A DNA stretch of 64,000 nucleotides, taken from the NCBI GenBank assembly GCA_001803165.1, contig MHAZ01000004.1, forward strand, positions 62,001-126,000, written 5' to 3'. Under the pieces are notes generated by a model. It did not search any database and had not been told where the DNA came from. It saw nothing but the letters and a program-made list of their open reading frames with translations. Source of the DNA: Stygiobacter sp. RIFOXYC2_FULL_38_25 (GTDB lineage: Bacteria; Bacteroidota; Ignavibacteria; Ignavibacteriales; Melioribacteraceae). The translations under genes were made by a program, and so were the position numbers. Below, piece by piece: positions 1 to 9,410 of this stretch; positions within the stretch are counted from its first letter, which is position 1, and each line of letters starts with the position of its first letter.

Positions 1-788
1 TTCTTAATATAGTTTTCAACCTTCTGCCTTATCTGGTCTATCTCGTAATCTTCAAACCCATTACTATTTATGTGTGTAGCAAAATAATTCTCATTTATTT
101 CAGTGCTACTAATTTCTTCAGCATTGAAATACTTTTTAAATAATTGAACTGTTTGTGTAAGTGAAATAACTCTTCTGTATTCGTTTTGGTTGAAAAGTAT
201 TTCATGCAGCCTATTTAGTAGAGAATTAGTGTTAGTTTCAATATCTGGCGAACTAAATTCTAACAACAATCTATCAAAGGGAAATTCTACACTAGATGTT
301 ATCCCATAACATTCTTTCACAGTTAAGAACTGTCCCCTCAGTTCCTTGGTTATGCAAAATTTATCAGATTGCCGGACTACATCTTTAATATTTCTGAGTA
401 TCTTTGCTCCAATTGGGTCAGTTTCAGAATAAAGTTTAGATAATTGAGCATTAGCAACTTTTATTAAAAAACTTTTGTACGCTAGATAGAGATTTATTGG
501 TTTTGTCTCTTGGATAGTCAGATTGAGAGAGAATAAAAATTTTGTAATGATATAGTATCTGTTTTCACCATTTCTTGAAAATACCTCTGCAAGACAATCG
601 TACGACAAATCCGTAACTGTTATTCCATTTCTTGAGACAAGATTTAGAACATCCGAACGGTAGTTAAACAAATATGATTGAATGATAAGGCGAGAAGTTT
701 TGACAAGTTCAGTCAGTTGAGTGTGGCTAATTAAGTCTTTGGAAACAGCCATCAATAATACCCATATTTTATAAAAATCAATCCCCAT
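1..788 (-). CDS. Unrecognised protein, 3' end beyond window edge
   Basis: An uninterrupted reading frame runs from an ATG at 788 down to base 1, so at least 262 residues are present and the C-terminus is missing. The protein is rich in Leu, Asn, Ser and Ile, with no obvious signal peptide, membrane segment or metal motif. It looks like a soluble, mostly helical protein. I do not recognise the family. A second in-frame ATG lies about 12 codons downstream (near 752), and no strong Shine-Dalgarno sequence separates the two choices. The next gene, the GH13 protein, is on the same strand and upstream of it, with an 81-base gap, so the two could be co-transcribed. Base composition is like that of its neighbours. 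Confidence 0.6.
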   Translation of the reverse strand, partial: MGIDFYKIWVLLMAVSKDLISHTQLTELVKTSRLIIQSYLFNYRSDVLNLVSRNGITVTDLSYDCLAEVFSRNGENRYYIITKFLFSLNLTIQETKPINLYLAYKSFLIKVANAQLSKLYSETDPIGAKILRNIKDVVRQSDKFCITKELRGQFLTVKECYGITSSVEFPFDRLLLEFSSPDIETNTNSLLNRLHEILFNQNEYRRVISLTQTVQLFKKYFNAEEISSTEINENYFATHINSNGFEDYEIDQIRQKVENYIK

Positions 789-869
789 GATTTTTCAAAT
801 TAAATGTTTCTCCTAAAAACTATTTCGATGTGTGCATGAATTTAGCTTGTTAATATTATTAGAGCTGAA

Positions 870-3800
870 TCAACAGTTACCGTTTTTTTCTGCGCATAAC
901 TTACTCAAGATTTCAAGCTTGTATCCGGATTCAACCGCTGCAAGTTTTAGTTTGTCGCATTTGCCGGATAGTTCAATAATTGTTTGAATAAGTATTGGCT
1001 GGCTTACTTCCACTTTTATTTTTTCAAGCAGAGCAATTGAAAACATCCAGTTGAGCATTTCTTCAAACTTTTCTTTGCTGTAGTAAACAATTCCTTCGTA
1101 CTCGTTAACACCTAAATACATCTGCACACGTTCATCATCCAAAATTTTTTCAAGCTTGTTTGTTTTTGGCTTAACAATCTCAGCAACTTTATCATCATCC
1201 TCAAATAGAGAACCGGTGAACTCCATCAGAATTCCGAGCAAAATAATTTCATCATGAAGTTCGGCTTCTCCCCTGCCAAGACGCAAAAGTGTTTTTCTAA
1301 CCGGAATATCAAGACGCATCTTATCCAGGAAGTCGCTGCTGGTAATTTCTCCCGCACCTCCGAGAAGTTTTTTAAGATTAGTCAAAGCTAGCCAAATCAT
1401 AAATAGCAAGGAATTTTCCCGGTAGTTCATTTCGCCGCTAACAACAAACGATTTATGAATCGTTGAATATTTTGGAGATTTGGTAAGGACAAATTCGGAA
1501 TCTAATAGATTATTCATATTCCGCAGCGAAATAATCTCATCATCAAAATCCTTGAGTGCAAGTTTATGATCGAATTTTAAATTGTAATGCTTCTTCACAA
1601 CATCTAGAAAAGCTTGAAATTCATCTTCCAAAAACTGAACTACGACTTTCTCTTGGTCCCTGTCTTTGTCATCAATCATTATTGCTTCAACAAAATTATC
1701 CATAGTAACTTCGTTGAAAATCGTTTCGAACGAATTGTGGATTGGTTCGAGCTTCATTTCGATCAAAGCTTCGCTGATACTTGGAACACCGCCGCCGTTT
1801 AGCCGGGAAGCCAAACTTTCGTAATCACCATTAATATCCACCAATTCCCGGAAATCTAAAAACACCTTACACTTAAACGCGCCCAGGGCAACGTTGAATC
1901 CTCTGCTTACCAAATCTTTTCCCGAGCTGATAAATTCCAGATTGCTCGTGTGTACTCTGAAAACATAAAAGTACTTTTCTGCTCCATTAAGATTAAGCGC
2001 TTCGGCAAGAGTCTTTGTAATTGTTCGTTTGCTGCCATTCGAATAAGTCACGAGTTTAGGAGAAGAATGAAAAACAGTTCCGTTTGTATCTTGAAACTTA
2101 TTGTTGTAAAAAACTATTGCCCGCTCGCCGTATTCCATATTTGTGTATGCAAATACATTCTCATCAACGACGCCATAATTGTTGATATAATCGAAGAGCC
2201 AGAAATTTGAAACTTGACTGAATAAATAACGCTTCTTCATCAAAGGAAAGATTTCTCTTTCGTGCCGCTCAATCATCCATTGATGCGGAGTTTCATGATA
2301 GTAAGCACGCTGGTACTCCATTCCATACTTCTCTGTAAAGCCTTCAATTTGTCCGTGACCAAACATTGGCAAGCCCGGAAGCGTAACAAGAATTGTACAG
2401 ACACCGAAATATTTATCATCGCTGCCAAATTGTTTTATCGCAGTTTCTTCATCCGGATTGCTCATAAAGTTTACGTAACGTTTCAAGATTTCCGGTTCAA
2501 ACTCAAGCGTGTTTGAAATTGCGTCCCGGTACTTTTCATTTTCTTCTTTCATCATCATGTGCATGAAAGCCGAATTGTAAACGCGGTGCATTCCAAGTGA
2601 GCGAACGAAGTAACCTTCCAGCAGCCAGAAAGCTTCCGCAAGCAAAAGTGTCTCCGGCATATCGGCATTTATTCTATCAACTACTTCGCGCCAAAACTCT
2701 TCGGGAAACTGCTGGTCAAACTCAGCTTTTGTTAAAGCATAATCCGCACGGGATGGAATATCTCCGCCTCTTCCCGGCTCAGGATACCAAAGACGTGAGA
2801 AGTGACGCTTTGTTAGCGTCATCGCAGCATCAAAACGAATGATTGAAAATTTTCTCGCAACATCAAATATTTTTTGGATTACACCCTCGCGTACATCTTT
2901 TTGAAGCATATCTAATTGTGCCGTGTCATTCCAAGGCATGTTAGTACCATCGTTACCATGATAGAGATATTTTACTTCACCGGTTCTATTATCAATTCTT
3001 TGGAATACAACAGCGGCATCACTCTTCCGCCAGTAGCCGTCTTCAATTCTAATTTGAAAAGATGAATCATCAGATAGATCAGGACCGTGAAAAGTGTAAT
3101 TAGGAAATGGAGGGAATGCTGATTGAATAAAATAGTTTGGATTTTCTGTAATCCACTTGGAAAATATCCCGGTATGGTTTGGAACCATATCGCTGGCAAG
3201 ACGAATTCCTCGGGCGCGGGCGCGTTCGTTTAAATTATTATACGCGTACTCACCGCCGAGATCGTTTGCAATCTGATAATCGTAAAGAGAATAAGCTGAA
3301 GCAACCGCATCTATGTTTCCCATAATGTGTTTAATTTTTTTAGATGCGCTGCTGCGTTCCCAAATCCCGATAAGCCACAAACCATTAAATCCCCAACGAG
3401 ATAATTGGTCTAACTCTTCATCCGGAACCTGATCTAAAGTTTTAATATGGCGGTGATATTTTTTTGATAACTGATCAAGCCAGACATAAGAATTCTTCGC
3501 CATTAGAACAACACGAGGCATCCAGTCAATATCCTTGGTAAAATTTTCCGGCTCAATAAAATCTTTCCACGAATCAACCGCGTACTTATAACCGGATTTG
3601 CCAAGTGTGAATTGCTCTGTTGCCTGCCCAGCTTTATAAACCGGCGCTGCTGTTGGAGCGCCACCACCAAAACCAAAACTCTCAAACTTGTAATCTTCTT
3701 TTATTAAATCTTTGCTGCTGAGGATTCTTCTCAAGATTGTTTCATCAAGAAGTATTCCCCACTTTTCATTTATAAACTCTAACTGAGCTTCTATGTTGTC

Positions 3801-4496
3801 CGGATTTTCAAGTATCGGAGCTTTGAGCAATGTGAAAATGTCTTCGTTATCCGGACCAAATTTCTTTTCTTTCTGAAAGAACTGATCGAGGATAGAAATT
3901 GAACGGCTGAATAATTCTTTATTACCAAAGTAGTTTTGATCGAATAATTCGATTAGCTTTTTGTTTGCGGGATTAAAATTTGCGAAGTACAACAGAATCA
4001 TTTCTTCGAGAGTTACTTCTTTGTTAGAACGATCGGCGGAAACTGAACTTAGATAATCTTCCGCGCTTTTACTTCCTTTGTAAACTTCCGCTGGCGGGAA
4101 AAGATTTACAAACTCGATCAGAATTTTGTCTGTGCCTTTAGAACCGATTGTTTTCTTTAGAAAAGACAATGCTTTATTAAACACACCGGGATTTATCTGC
4201 ACTTCATACAAACGGAAGATATAGTGGTAAATCTCATCAAGAAGTCCGGCAGCGTTAACCTGTCCGGCACCAACTTGGTCTGCCGCGGTTCTTTTAAAAT
4301 TGAGTTTCTGAACAAAGTTTCGAACGGCGGCAAAGTTTGCAAAAACAACATTTCCGCTAAGCGAAAACAGCTCATCATTAAAATCATATTTACTGCGGAC
4401 TTCGCCGGCAATATGAAATTCAAATTTCGGGAAATTATATCCGGCAATTCCCATTTCTTTACGACATTTAGCCTGAACAATAATTTGTTTCTTCAT
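870..4496 (-). CDS. GH13 alpha-amylase-family protein, very long (1208 aa)
   Basis: Probably an alpha-glucan hydrolase or transglycosylase acting in the cytoplasm, since no signal peptide is visible. The GH13 barrel lies roughly between residues 310 and 800. Region I is DMVPNHTG near residue 435. The nucleophile region is IIRFDAAMT near 555, with Asp after RF. The acid/base region is LLLAEAFW near 620, and a late-barrel segment LPGLPMFGHGQIEG follows near 700. About 300 residues before and 350 after the barrel match nothing I can name. At 1208 residues it is two to three times the usual length of a GH13 enzyme. Substrate and hydrolase-versus-transferase activity cannot be told from sequence alone. 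The gene stands alone, and the preceding 179-base gap holds no clear regulatory element. Confidence 0.85.
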   Translation of the reverse strand: MKKQIIVQAKCRKEMGIAGYNFPKFEFHIAGEVRSKYDFNDELFSLSGNVVFANFAAVRNFVQKLNFKRTAADQVGAGQVNAAGLLDEIYHYIFRLYEVQINPGVFNKALSFLKKTIGSKGTDKILIEFVNLFPPAEVYKGSKSAEDYLSSVSADRSNKEVTLEEMILLYFANFNPANKKLIELFDQNYFGNKELFSRSISILDQFFQKEKKFGPDNEDIFTLLKAPILENPDNIEAQLEFINEKWGILLDETILRRILSSKDLIKEDYKFESFGFGGGAPTAAPVYKAGQATEQFTLGKSGYKYAVDSWKDFIEPENFTKDIDWMPRVVLMAKNSYVWLDQLSKKYHRHIKTLDQVPDEELDQLSRWGFNGLWLIGIWERSSASKKIKHIMGNIDAVASAYSLYDYQIANDLGGEYAYNNLNERARARGIRLASDMVPNHTGIFSKWITENPNYFIQSAFPPFPNYTFHGPDLSDDSSFQIRIEDGYWRKSDAAVVFQRIDNRTGEVKYLYHGNDGTNMPWNDTAQLDMLQKDVREGVIQKIFDVARKFSIIRFDAAMTLTKRHFSRLWYPEPGRGGDIPSRADYALTKAEFDQQFPEEFWREVVDRINADMPETLLLAEAFWLLEGYFVRSLGMHRVYNSAFMHMMMKEENEKYRDAISNTLEFEPEILKRYVNFMSNPDEETAIKQFGSDDKYFGVCTILVTLPGLPMFGHGQIEGFTEKYGMEYQRAYYHETPHQWMIERHEREIFPLMKKRYLFSQVSNFWLFDYINNYGVVDENVFAYTNMEYGERAIVFYNNKFQDTNGTVFHSSPKLVTYSNGSKRTITKTLAEALNLNGAEKYFYVFRVHTSNLEFISSGKDLVSRGFNVALGAFKCKVFLDFRELVDINGDYESLASRLNGGGVPSISEALIEMKLEPIHNSFETIFNEVTMDNFVEAIMIDDKDRDQEKVVVQFLEDEFQAFLDVVKKHYNLKFDHKLALKDFDDEIISLRNMNNLLDSEFVLTKSPKYSTIHKSFVVSGEMNYRENSLLFMIWLALTNLKKLLGGAGEITSSDFLDKMRLDIPVRKTLLRLGRGEAELHDEIILLGILMEFTGSLFEDDDKVAEIVKPKTNKLEKILDDERVQMYLGVNEYEGIVYYSKEKFEEMLNWMFSIALLEKIKVEVSQPILIQTIIELSGKCDKLKLAAVESGYKLEILSKLCAEKNGNC

Positions 4497-4675
4497 TTTC
4501 AGTAGGTTTTGTTTCGGGCTACAATATAATTAATTGCTACTGATTATGCGATTGAGAATAAAAACTTGTCTTCAGACAGAATCAAATAAACCGCTTGAAT
4601 CTAAATGCTAAATCAATATACCATACAAAATTAGTAGTCATTCATAACAGATTTTCTCTAACGCTTGGGAATAAA

Positions 4676-6847
4676 CTAATTTCGTCCAAATCTCACTGCA
4701 AGCTTACCGGGACCTTTTCTTTCATGAATTGAAATTTTATTTACTTCTTCAGCATCAATTTTAAAATGCTCAATCAGAGTTTGCAAGTTTACCGTTAGAT
4801 TGTTCAAGTCTTCCGCAGCGCGTGCTATCTGTTGAATTCCAACTGCCGATTGCTGAGTCACATTATTAATTCCTTCAATTGATCTACCAATTTGTTCAGC
4901 CGCAGAGGATTGCTCTTCGCTCGCAGCGGCAACCTGTCCAATTATTTCATCAACTTTTGAAACACTCGCAACTATATCATTTAATGATGTACCGGATTTT
5001 TCCGTAAGTACCAAACCATTTTCAACTTCATTTGTCCCCAATTCCATTGATTTTACTGCTTCAACAGTGTCCTTTTGAATTTTCTTAATCATGTCACTTA
5101 TTTCTTTTGTGGCTTTTGTTGTTCTCTCTGCTAATTTGCGAACTTCATCGGCAACAACTGCAAAGCCACGTCCTTGTTCACCTGCTCTTGCCGCTTCAAT
5201 TGCAGCGTTTAGCGCTAGCAAATTTGTTTGGTCTGCTATATCATCAATAACTTGCACTATAGTTCCAATTTGCTCACTGCTTGCACCTAATTCTTTAACT
5301 GTGATAGCTGCATTTTTAACAACCTCTGCAATTTTCTTCATACCGTCAACAGTATCACTAATTACATCACTTCCAAACCTGGCTTTGTCTCCTGCTTGTC
5401 TAGAAGTGTCGGCTGCTAGAACCGTATTGCCGGTAGTCTCCATAATAGTTTTAGTCATTTGCTCAATTGCGCCGGCTATTTCCGAGCTTTGCGCACTTTG
5501 TTCTTGAGCGCCGGCAGCCATCTCTTCCGCGCTTGATGAAATCTGAGCACTTGCTGTAGCGGTTGCCTCCGTAGCTCTCATTACTTCTGTAAGAGCAGTA
5601 CAAACAGACTCGCCTAATTTATTGATACTATCTTTTAACGCTTTGTATTCTCCTTTCAAGTCGGTTTTTACTCTCGAAGTGAAATCACCGTTAGACATTA
5701 TTTCCAGAACTTCGATTCCATCTTTTATCGGAATTGTTATTGTATCAAGTAAATTATTTGTTGACTCTATCAATTCAGCATAAGTACCTTCAAAATTTTC
5801 TCTGTTTCCCCGGTAATTTAAGTTCCCTTCTCTCGCTTCGTTGATTACAACCTGTAATTCCCTTGTCACCTCAGAAATTTTATCTCTTACAATATTGTAA
5901 GAATCCACCGCACCTTGAGTCTTGGTTACCATAGAATCAAACGACTCTGCAATTTTTCCTACTTCGTCATTTTGATTCATCTTAATTAACTCTGTTTTCT
6001 TAACTATGTTTTTAGACAAATCTCCCGTGGCAAGAGACCTAAGACCATTATTTAAATTGTTGATGCAATTATTTTCAAGAAATGCCATACGTTCTTTAAT
6101 TAAAGAAATAGGTACAGTTATTTTCTTTGATAAGAAGAGTCCTAAAAATGAAATGATTGCAACGCTTGCTGCACTTATCAAAGCTATTATTAATGATTTT
6201 TCAGAAACGGCGGCTTGTATCGGCTTCATATCAACCATAACCTCAAACGAACCGTGGACCTGACCGGTTTTCCATCCTTCCATTTTTGTTCCGGTAAAAT
6301 CTTTTCCATCTGCTCTGCCCCAATATTCTTGAGACTTGTTAGGATCGCCATGACACCTCAAACACTCTTCCGTTAACTTAACCGGCTTAAAATACCTAAT
6401 CTTATTTGTTGTCTTATCAATCTCATAGTGTTCTTCTTTATTCCCGGCTTCAAGCAGTTTAAGAATTTTTGCCTCATATTCATCAGGTTCATTATCCGGA
6501 TTTCTTGGGCTAAACTTCGGCACCTTAAATCCAAAGTTCAGTTCTTTCGCTTTAGCACTTGCCGTTTTTATTGCAGCAAAAATTGGAACCGTTTTGAGTA
6601 AGTCCTCAAGTTTGTTGAGGTTTTTAACAAAAAGTTCACTTTTCTGCTGGTCTGCTACATATTCTCTAACAGACTCTGCCGATAAGATAAGCGCCCGGGC
6701 TTGACCTATTCGTTCGGATATCAGTGTATCTTCATAAAGATTTATGAAATAAAAGTACGTTAATACACCTGTTACTATTCCTACTGTAATTAGAGGCAAT
6801 AATATTTTTTTCTTAAGCGATAAGTTGTTAAAATTTATTTTTGCCAT
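4676..6847 (-). CDS. Methyl-accepting chemotaxis protein with c-type haem sensor domain
   Basis: A 723-residue chemoreceptor. It has a short cytoplasmic start, a first membrane helix at about residues 14-31, a periplasmic domain to about 215, a second helix at about 218-240, a HAMP-type linker, and a long signalling coiled coil. The highly conserved hairpin tip ([19 protein letters not shown]) is near residue 549. The periplasmic part carries CLRCH at about 160-164, a CxxCH covalent haem site, followed by a Gly/Trp-rich stretch. This is the pattern of Tll0287-like (DUF3365) domains. By family knowledge such sensors respond to redox state or small gaseous ligands. No cheA, cheW or cheY is adjacent, so the receptor must work with a chemotaxis system encoded elsewhere. 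Confidence 0.9.
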   Translation of the reverse strand: MAKINFNNLSLKKKILLPLITVGIVTGVLTYFYFINLYEDTLISERIGQARALILSAESVREYVADQQKSELFVKNLNKLEDLLKTVPIFAAIKTASAKAKELNFGFKVPKFSPRNPDNEPDEYEAKILKLLEAGNKEEHYEIDKTTNKIRYFKPVKLTEECLRCHGDPNKSQEYWGRADGKDFTGTKMEGWKTGQVHGSFEVMVDMKPIQAAVSEKSLIIALISAASVAIISFLGLFLSKKITVPISLIKERMAFLENNCINNLNNGLRSLATGDLSKNIVKKTELIKMNQNDEVGKIAESFDSMVTKTQGAVDSYNIVRDKISEVTRELQVVINEAREGNLNYRGNRENFEGTYAELIESTNNLLDTITIPIKDGIEVLEIMSNGDFTSRVKTDLKGEYKALKDSINKLGESVCTALTEVMRATEATATASAQISSSAEEMAAGAQEQSAQSSEIAGAIEQMTKTIMETTGNTVLAADTSRQAGDKARFGSDVISDTVDGMKKIAEVVKNAAITVKELGASSEQIGTIVQVIDDIADQTNLLALNAAIEAARAGEQGRGFAVVADEVRKLAERTTKATKEISDMIKKIQKDTVEAVKSMELGTNEVENGLVLTEKSGTSLNDIVASVSKVDEIIGQVAAASEEQSSAAEQIGRSIEGINNVTQQSAVGIQQIARAAEDLNNLTVNLQTLIEHFKIDAEEVNKISIHERKGPGKLAVRFGRN

Positions 6848-7179
6848 GTTCTTTTCCCTTACCCATTGTTAAAAAAATTTATTTGAGTTTCATAGACTAA
6901 TTAAAAATCTTAAACATTTTGCAAGTCATTATCGGTGCTAATTTATCATGTTCCAGCAATAATGTATTTAGCGGTCAATAATTGTGGGTTAATGGCAGTT
7001 CGTCACTAATGATTCTCCGGCTTACGGCTACACAACAGCTGATAGCCTTTATTTTAACCATTGGTGATTGAATTGAATTACTAGATTATTTGTTTGAAAT
7101 CTTAACCCCGGCAGACAAAGTGATGTTAACAGCAGGTGGGACAACCACTAATTAAAATTGCATGCGAAACAAATAATTA
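6848..7179. other. Intergenic region, 332 bases, nothing recognised
   Basis: This gap lies between the chemoreceptor start and the 3' end of the receiver/kinase gene, both on the minus strand, so it must hold the chemoreceptor promoter. I see no open frame with a ribosome-binding site, no strong hairpin followed by a T-run, and no repeat shared with the rest of the window. Confidence 0.5.
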
Positions 7180-8277
7180 TCAATTAGCTTCAAAAATTTT
7201 GTAATCTTTAGATTCTACAGGCAACGATACTTCACACGTAGTGCTATTTCCTTTTTCACTATTTATGTTAAAACTGCCGCCATGCAACTCGGCAATTTTT
7301 TTTACAATTGCCAATCCAAGTCCTAATCCATGTTCAGATAATTTATCCTCTCCAAATTTATTAAAAGCAGTAATAGCTTTAATTTCATGCTTACTCATTC
7401 CCCTGCCGTTATCTCTTACAGTTATAAAATAAGAATCATCCTTTGTACATCCTTCCAGAGAAATATTGGAATTCCCGCCGGAGAATTTCAATCCATTTTC
7501 GATAAGTTCTGTTACAACAGTTTGCAAATGCCAGTCGCTTATACAAAGTGTTTGAGGCTGTAGATTAATTTTTGTCCTCTCTCTGGCGTTTAAATCTTCT
7601 TGAATTGAGAGCAAATAATTACAAACCAGATTAGATGAGATTCTTGTTTGGTTTTGCTTGTTAAAAAGAAAATTCTTGCCCTTTTCTTTAACACACAAAT
7701 CTTTATATATGAGAAATTTTTCTATTCTCTTGTGAAGGATTTTACTGGAGTAGCCAATAATTTTTACCATATCTTTGATAACAACCGGATCTTCTTCGGT
7801 TTCTATCATTTCTGCATAGCCTAAAATTGGAACCAAAGGTGTTCTTAATTCGTGCGGTATTTTTGCAGTCAGTTGTTCTCTCAGTGCAAGCGTTTTGTAA
7901 TCGTTTAATTCTTTCTTTTTGAGACGCATTTTCACAGCATCAAGAAGCTCATCTATACCAAATGGTTTGAACAAATAATCATCAGCTCCTAAATTCATGC
8001 CCCTTCTAAGGTTTTCTTTTTCGACCTTAGCAGTTAAAAAGATAAATGGAATGTCTGCGGTTTCCTGATCTTTAAGCAACTCTTCGAGCACTTCAAAGCC
8101 GTCCATCTCAGGCATCAATACATCACTAATAATTAGATCCGGAATAATATTCTTTGCTTTGCCGAGCCCTATTGCACCGTTTTCTGCAGCTTCGGTTTCA
8201 TAACCCTCTTCCCTTAATAACTCGGTTAAATTTTTCCTCAATCTATAGTCATCTTCAATTATTAGTATTGTTGTCAT
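7180..8277 (-). CDS. Receiver domain-histidine kinase hybrid
   Basis: A cytosolic protein of 365 residues made of an N-terminal receiver domain followed by a kinase core. In the receiver, the acidic pocket is EDD at 8-10 and the likely phospho-acceptor is Asp52 in ISDVLMPEMDG. The kinase H-box is HELRTP near residue 143. The ATPase shows an N-box (ELIENGLKF) and G-boxes (DNGRGMS, GLGLAI). The frame extends four codons further to a TTG, but the ATG at 8277 directly follows a purine-rich GGGAAAGGAA and starts the receiver domain exactly (MTTILIIEDD), so I use it. The architecture fits a phosphorelay intermediate. It is followed by the chemoreceptor gene and preceded by a LytTR regulator gene on the same strand. 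Confidence 0.88.
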   Translation of the reverse strand: MTTILIIEDDYRLRKNLTELLREEGYETEAAENGAIGLGKAKNIIPDLIISDVLMPEMDGFEVLEELLKDQETADIPFIFLTAKVEKENLRRGMNLGADDYLFKPFGIDELLDAVKMRLKKKELNDYKTLALREQLTAKIPHELRTPLVPILGYAEMIETEEDPVVIKDMVKIIGYSSKILHKRIEKFLIYKDLCVKEKGKNFLFNKQNQTRISSNLVCNYLLSIQEDLNARERTKINLQPQTLCISDWHLQTVVTELIENGLKFSGGNSNISLEGCTKDDSYFITVRDNGRGMSKHEIKAITAFNKFGEDKLSEHGLGLGLAIVKKIAELHGGSFNINSEKGNSTTCEVSLPVESKDYKIFEAN

Positions 8278-8453
8278 TTCCTTTCCCAATTAGCTACTTG
8301 CAATACAAGTATCGTTAACAGCTTGTTACTTTTTCCATTTTCTGTTTTAAAAGGTTGTTTTTTGTATTTAAGCGGTAAGTTTAAATGAAAAAGATTTCTT
8401 ATGAACGGATACACTTATGTTAGCTTACCGGCAAAAGAAAAATACAATCGTTA

Positions 8454-9239
8454 TTAGTGTTTAGTAGAATATGAAGTTGCCAATGAAAATTTATCTTTTA
8501 ATTTGCTTCTGTAACGGCGACTAACAGTGAAAGGCTGTTCCTCATCCTTTAAGCTTAGAAGGTAAGTCATGTTTCCCACTCTGTCTATTTTAGTTATAAA
8601 CTCTGTATTGATTATTGTAGTTCTGTGAATTCTAATAAAATATTTTGGAGGAAGTTTTGTTTCCCATTCCGAAAGGGTTTGCCTGTTGAGTGAATATTTC
8701 CCATTCGCAAATCTTAAATGAACGTAGGGATTTTCAGCCTTAAGATACTTTAAATCTTTTATCGGGAATAATTGCATTTTACTACTAACACTAACTAAAA
8801 TTTTATCATCAAGGTCATAGATTTTTTTGATTGATTCGTTTTCTATCTCTTTATTTGCCTTGAGATAATCCGATTTCATTAGCCTTGTGTTAACCGAATT
8901 AAGAAGGTCTTCCAGTTCAAACGGCTTAAACATATAATCATCGGCGCCAAGATTCATCCCTTTTCTCAAATCTTCTTTTTCCACTCTGGCTGTAAGAAAA
9001 ATAAATGGGATTGTTCTCGTGTTTATTTCCTTAGATAGTTCATGCAATACCTGGTATCCATCCTTTAGCGGCAGATTAATATCGCAGATTATTAAATCGG
9101 GAATCCAATTTTTAGCAGTTTCAATTCCATTAATTCCATCAGCTACTGCTTTTACTTCAAAATTTTCCTCTTCTAAAAATCTAATAATGTTACCAAGTAG
9201 TTTTCTGTCATCTTCAATCACTAAAATCTTTTTTTGCAT
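8454..9239 (-). CDS. LytTR-family response regulator
   Basis: 261 residues. An N-terminal receiver (acidic pocket EDD near 9-11, phospho-acceptor Asp53 in IICDINLPLKD) is joined to a C-terminal LytTR DNA-binding domain at about 150-255, with the typical IRIHRTTIINTEFI stretch. LytTR proteins bind promoters through a beta-fold and normally activate transcription when phosphorylated. The start is supported by AAGGAG just upstream of the ATG. It lies downstream of the five-PAS kinase gene on the same strand, which is therefore the obvious partner. The receiver closely resembles that of the neighbouring receiver/kinase hybrid (shared segment RKGMNLGADDYMFKPF against RRGMNLGADDYLFKPF), which suggests local duplication. 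Confidence 0.92.
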   Translation of the reverse strand: MQKKILVIEDDRKLLGNIIRFLEEENFEVKAVADGINGIETAKNWIPDLIICDINLPLKDGYQVLHELSKEINTRTIPFIFLTARVEKEDLRKGMNLGADDYMFKPFELEDLLNSVNTRLMKSDYLKANKEIENESIKKIYDLDDKILVSVSSKMQLFPIKDLKYLKAENPYVHLRFANGKYSLNRQTLSEWETKLPPKYFIRIHRTTIINTEFITKIDRVGNMTYLLSLKDEEQPFTVSRRYRSKLKDKFSLATSYSTKH

Positions 9240-9286
9240 TTTTCTCCTTAGACTTTCCGGGTCTCTTATATAATAAAATTAACTTT

Positions 9287-9337
9287 TTAGTTGATACTAA
9301 AATTATTTTTACCGGAGATTTGGTTTTCTATCGTCAT
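9287..9337 (-). CDS. Possible 16-residue peptide with strong ribosome-binding site
   Basis: Between the five-PAS kinase and the LytTR regulator, an ATG at 9337 is preceded by GGGAGGAAATAT, the best Shine-Dalgarno sequence in this cluster. It opens a 16-codon frame (MTIENQISGKNNFSIN) ending at 9287. The peptide is polar with no membrane segment. It could be a translated short protein, a leader peptide, or a decayed gene start. I have no homology evidence; only the ribosome-binding site and position support it. Confidence 0.35.
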   Translation of the reverse strand: MTIENQISGKNNFSIN

Positions 9338-9410
9338 ATATTTCCTCCCTTTCTTAGAATAATTAAATGTAGTAATCCTAAACAATTGTTTTTTGCTATT
9401 CCGATGCAAC

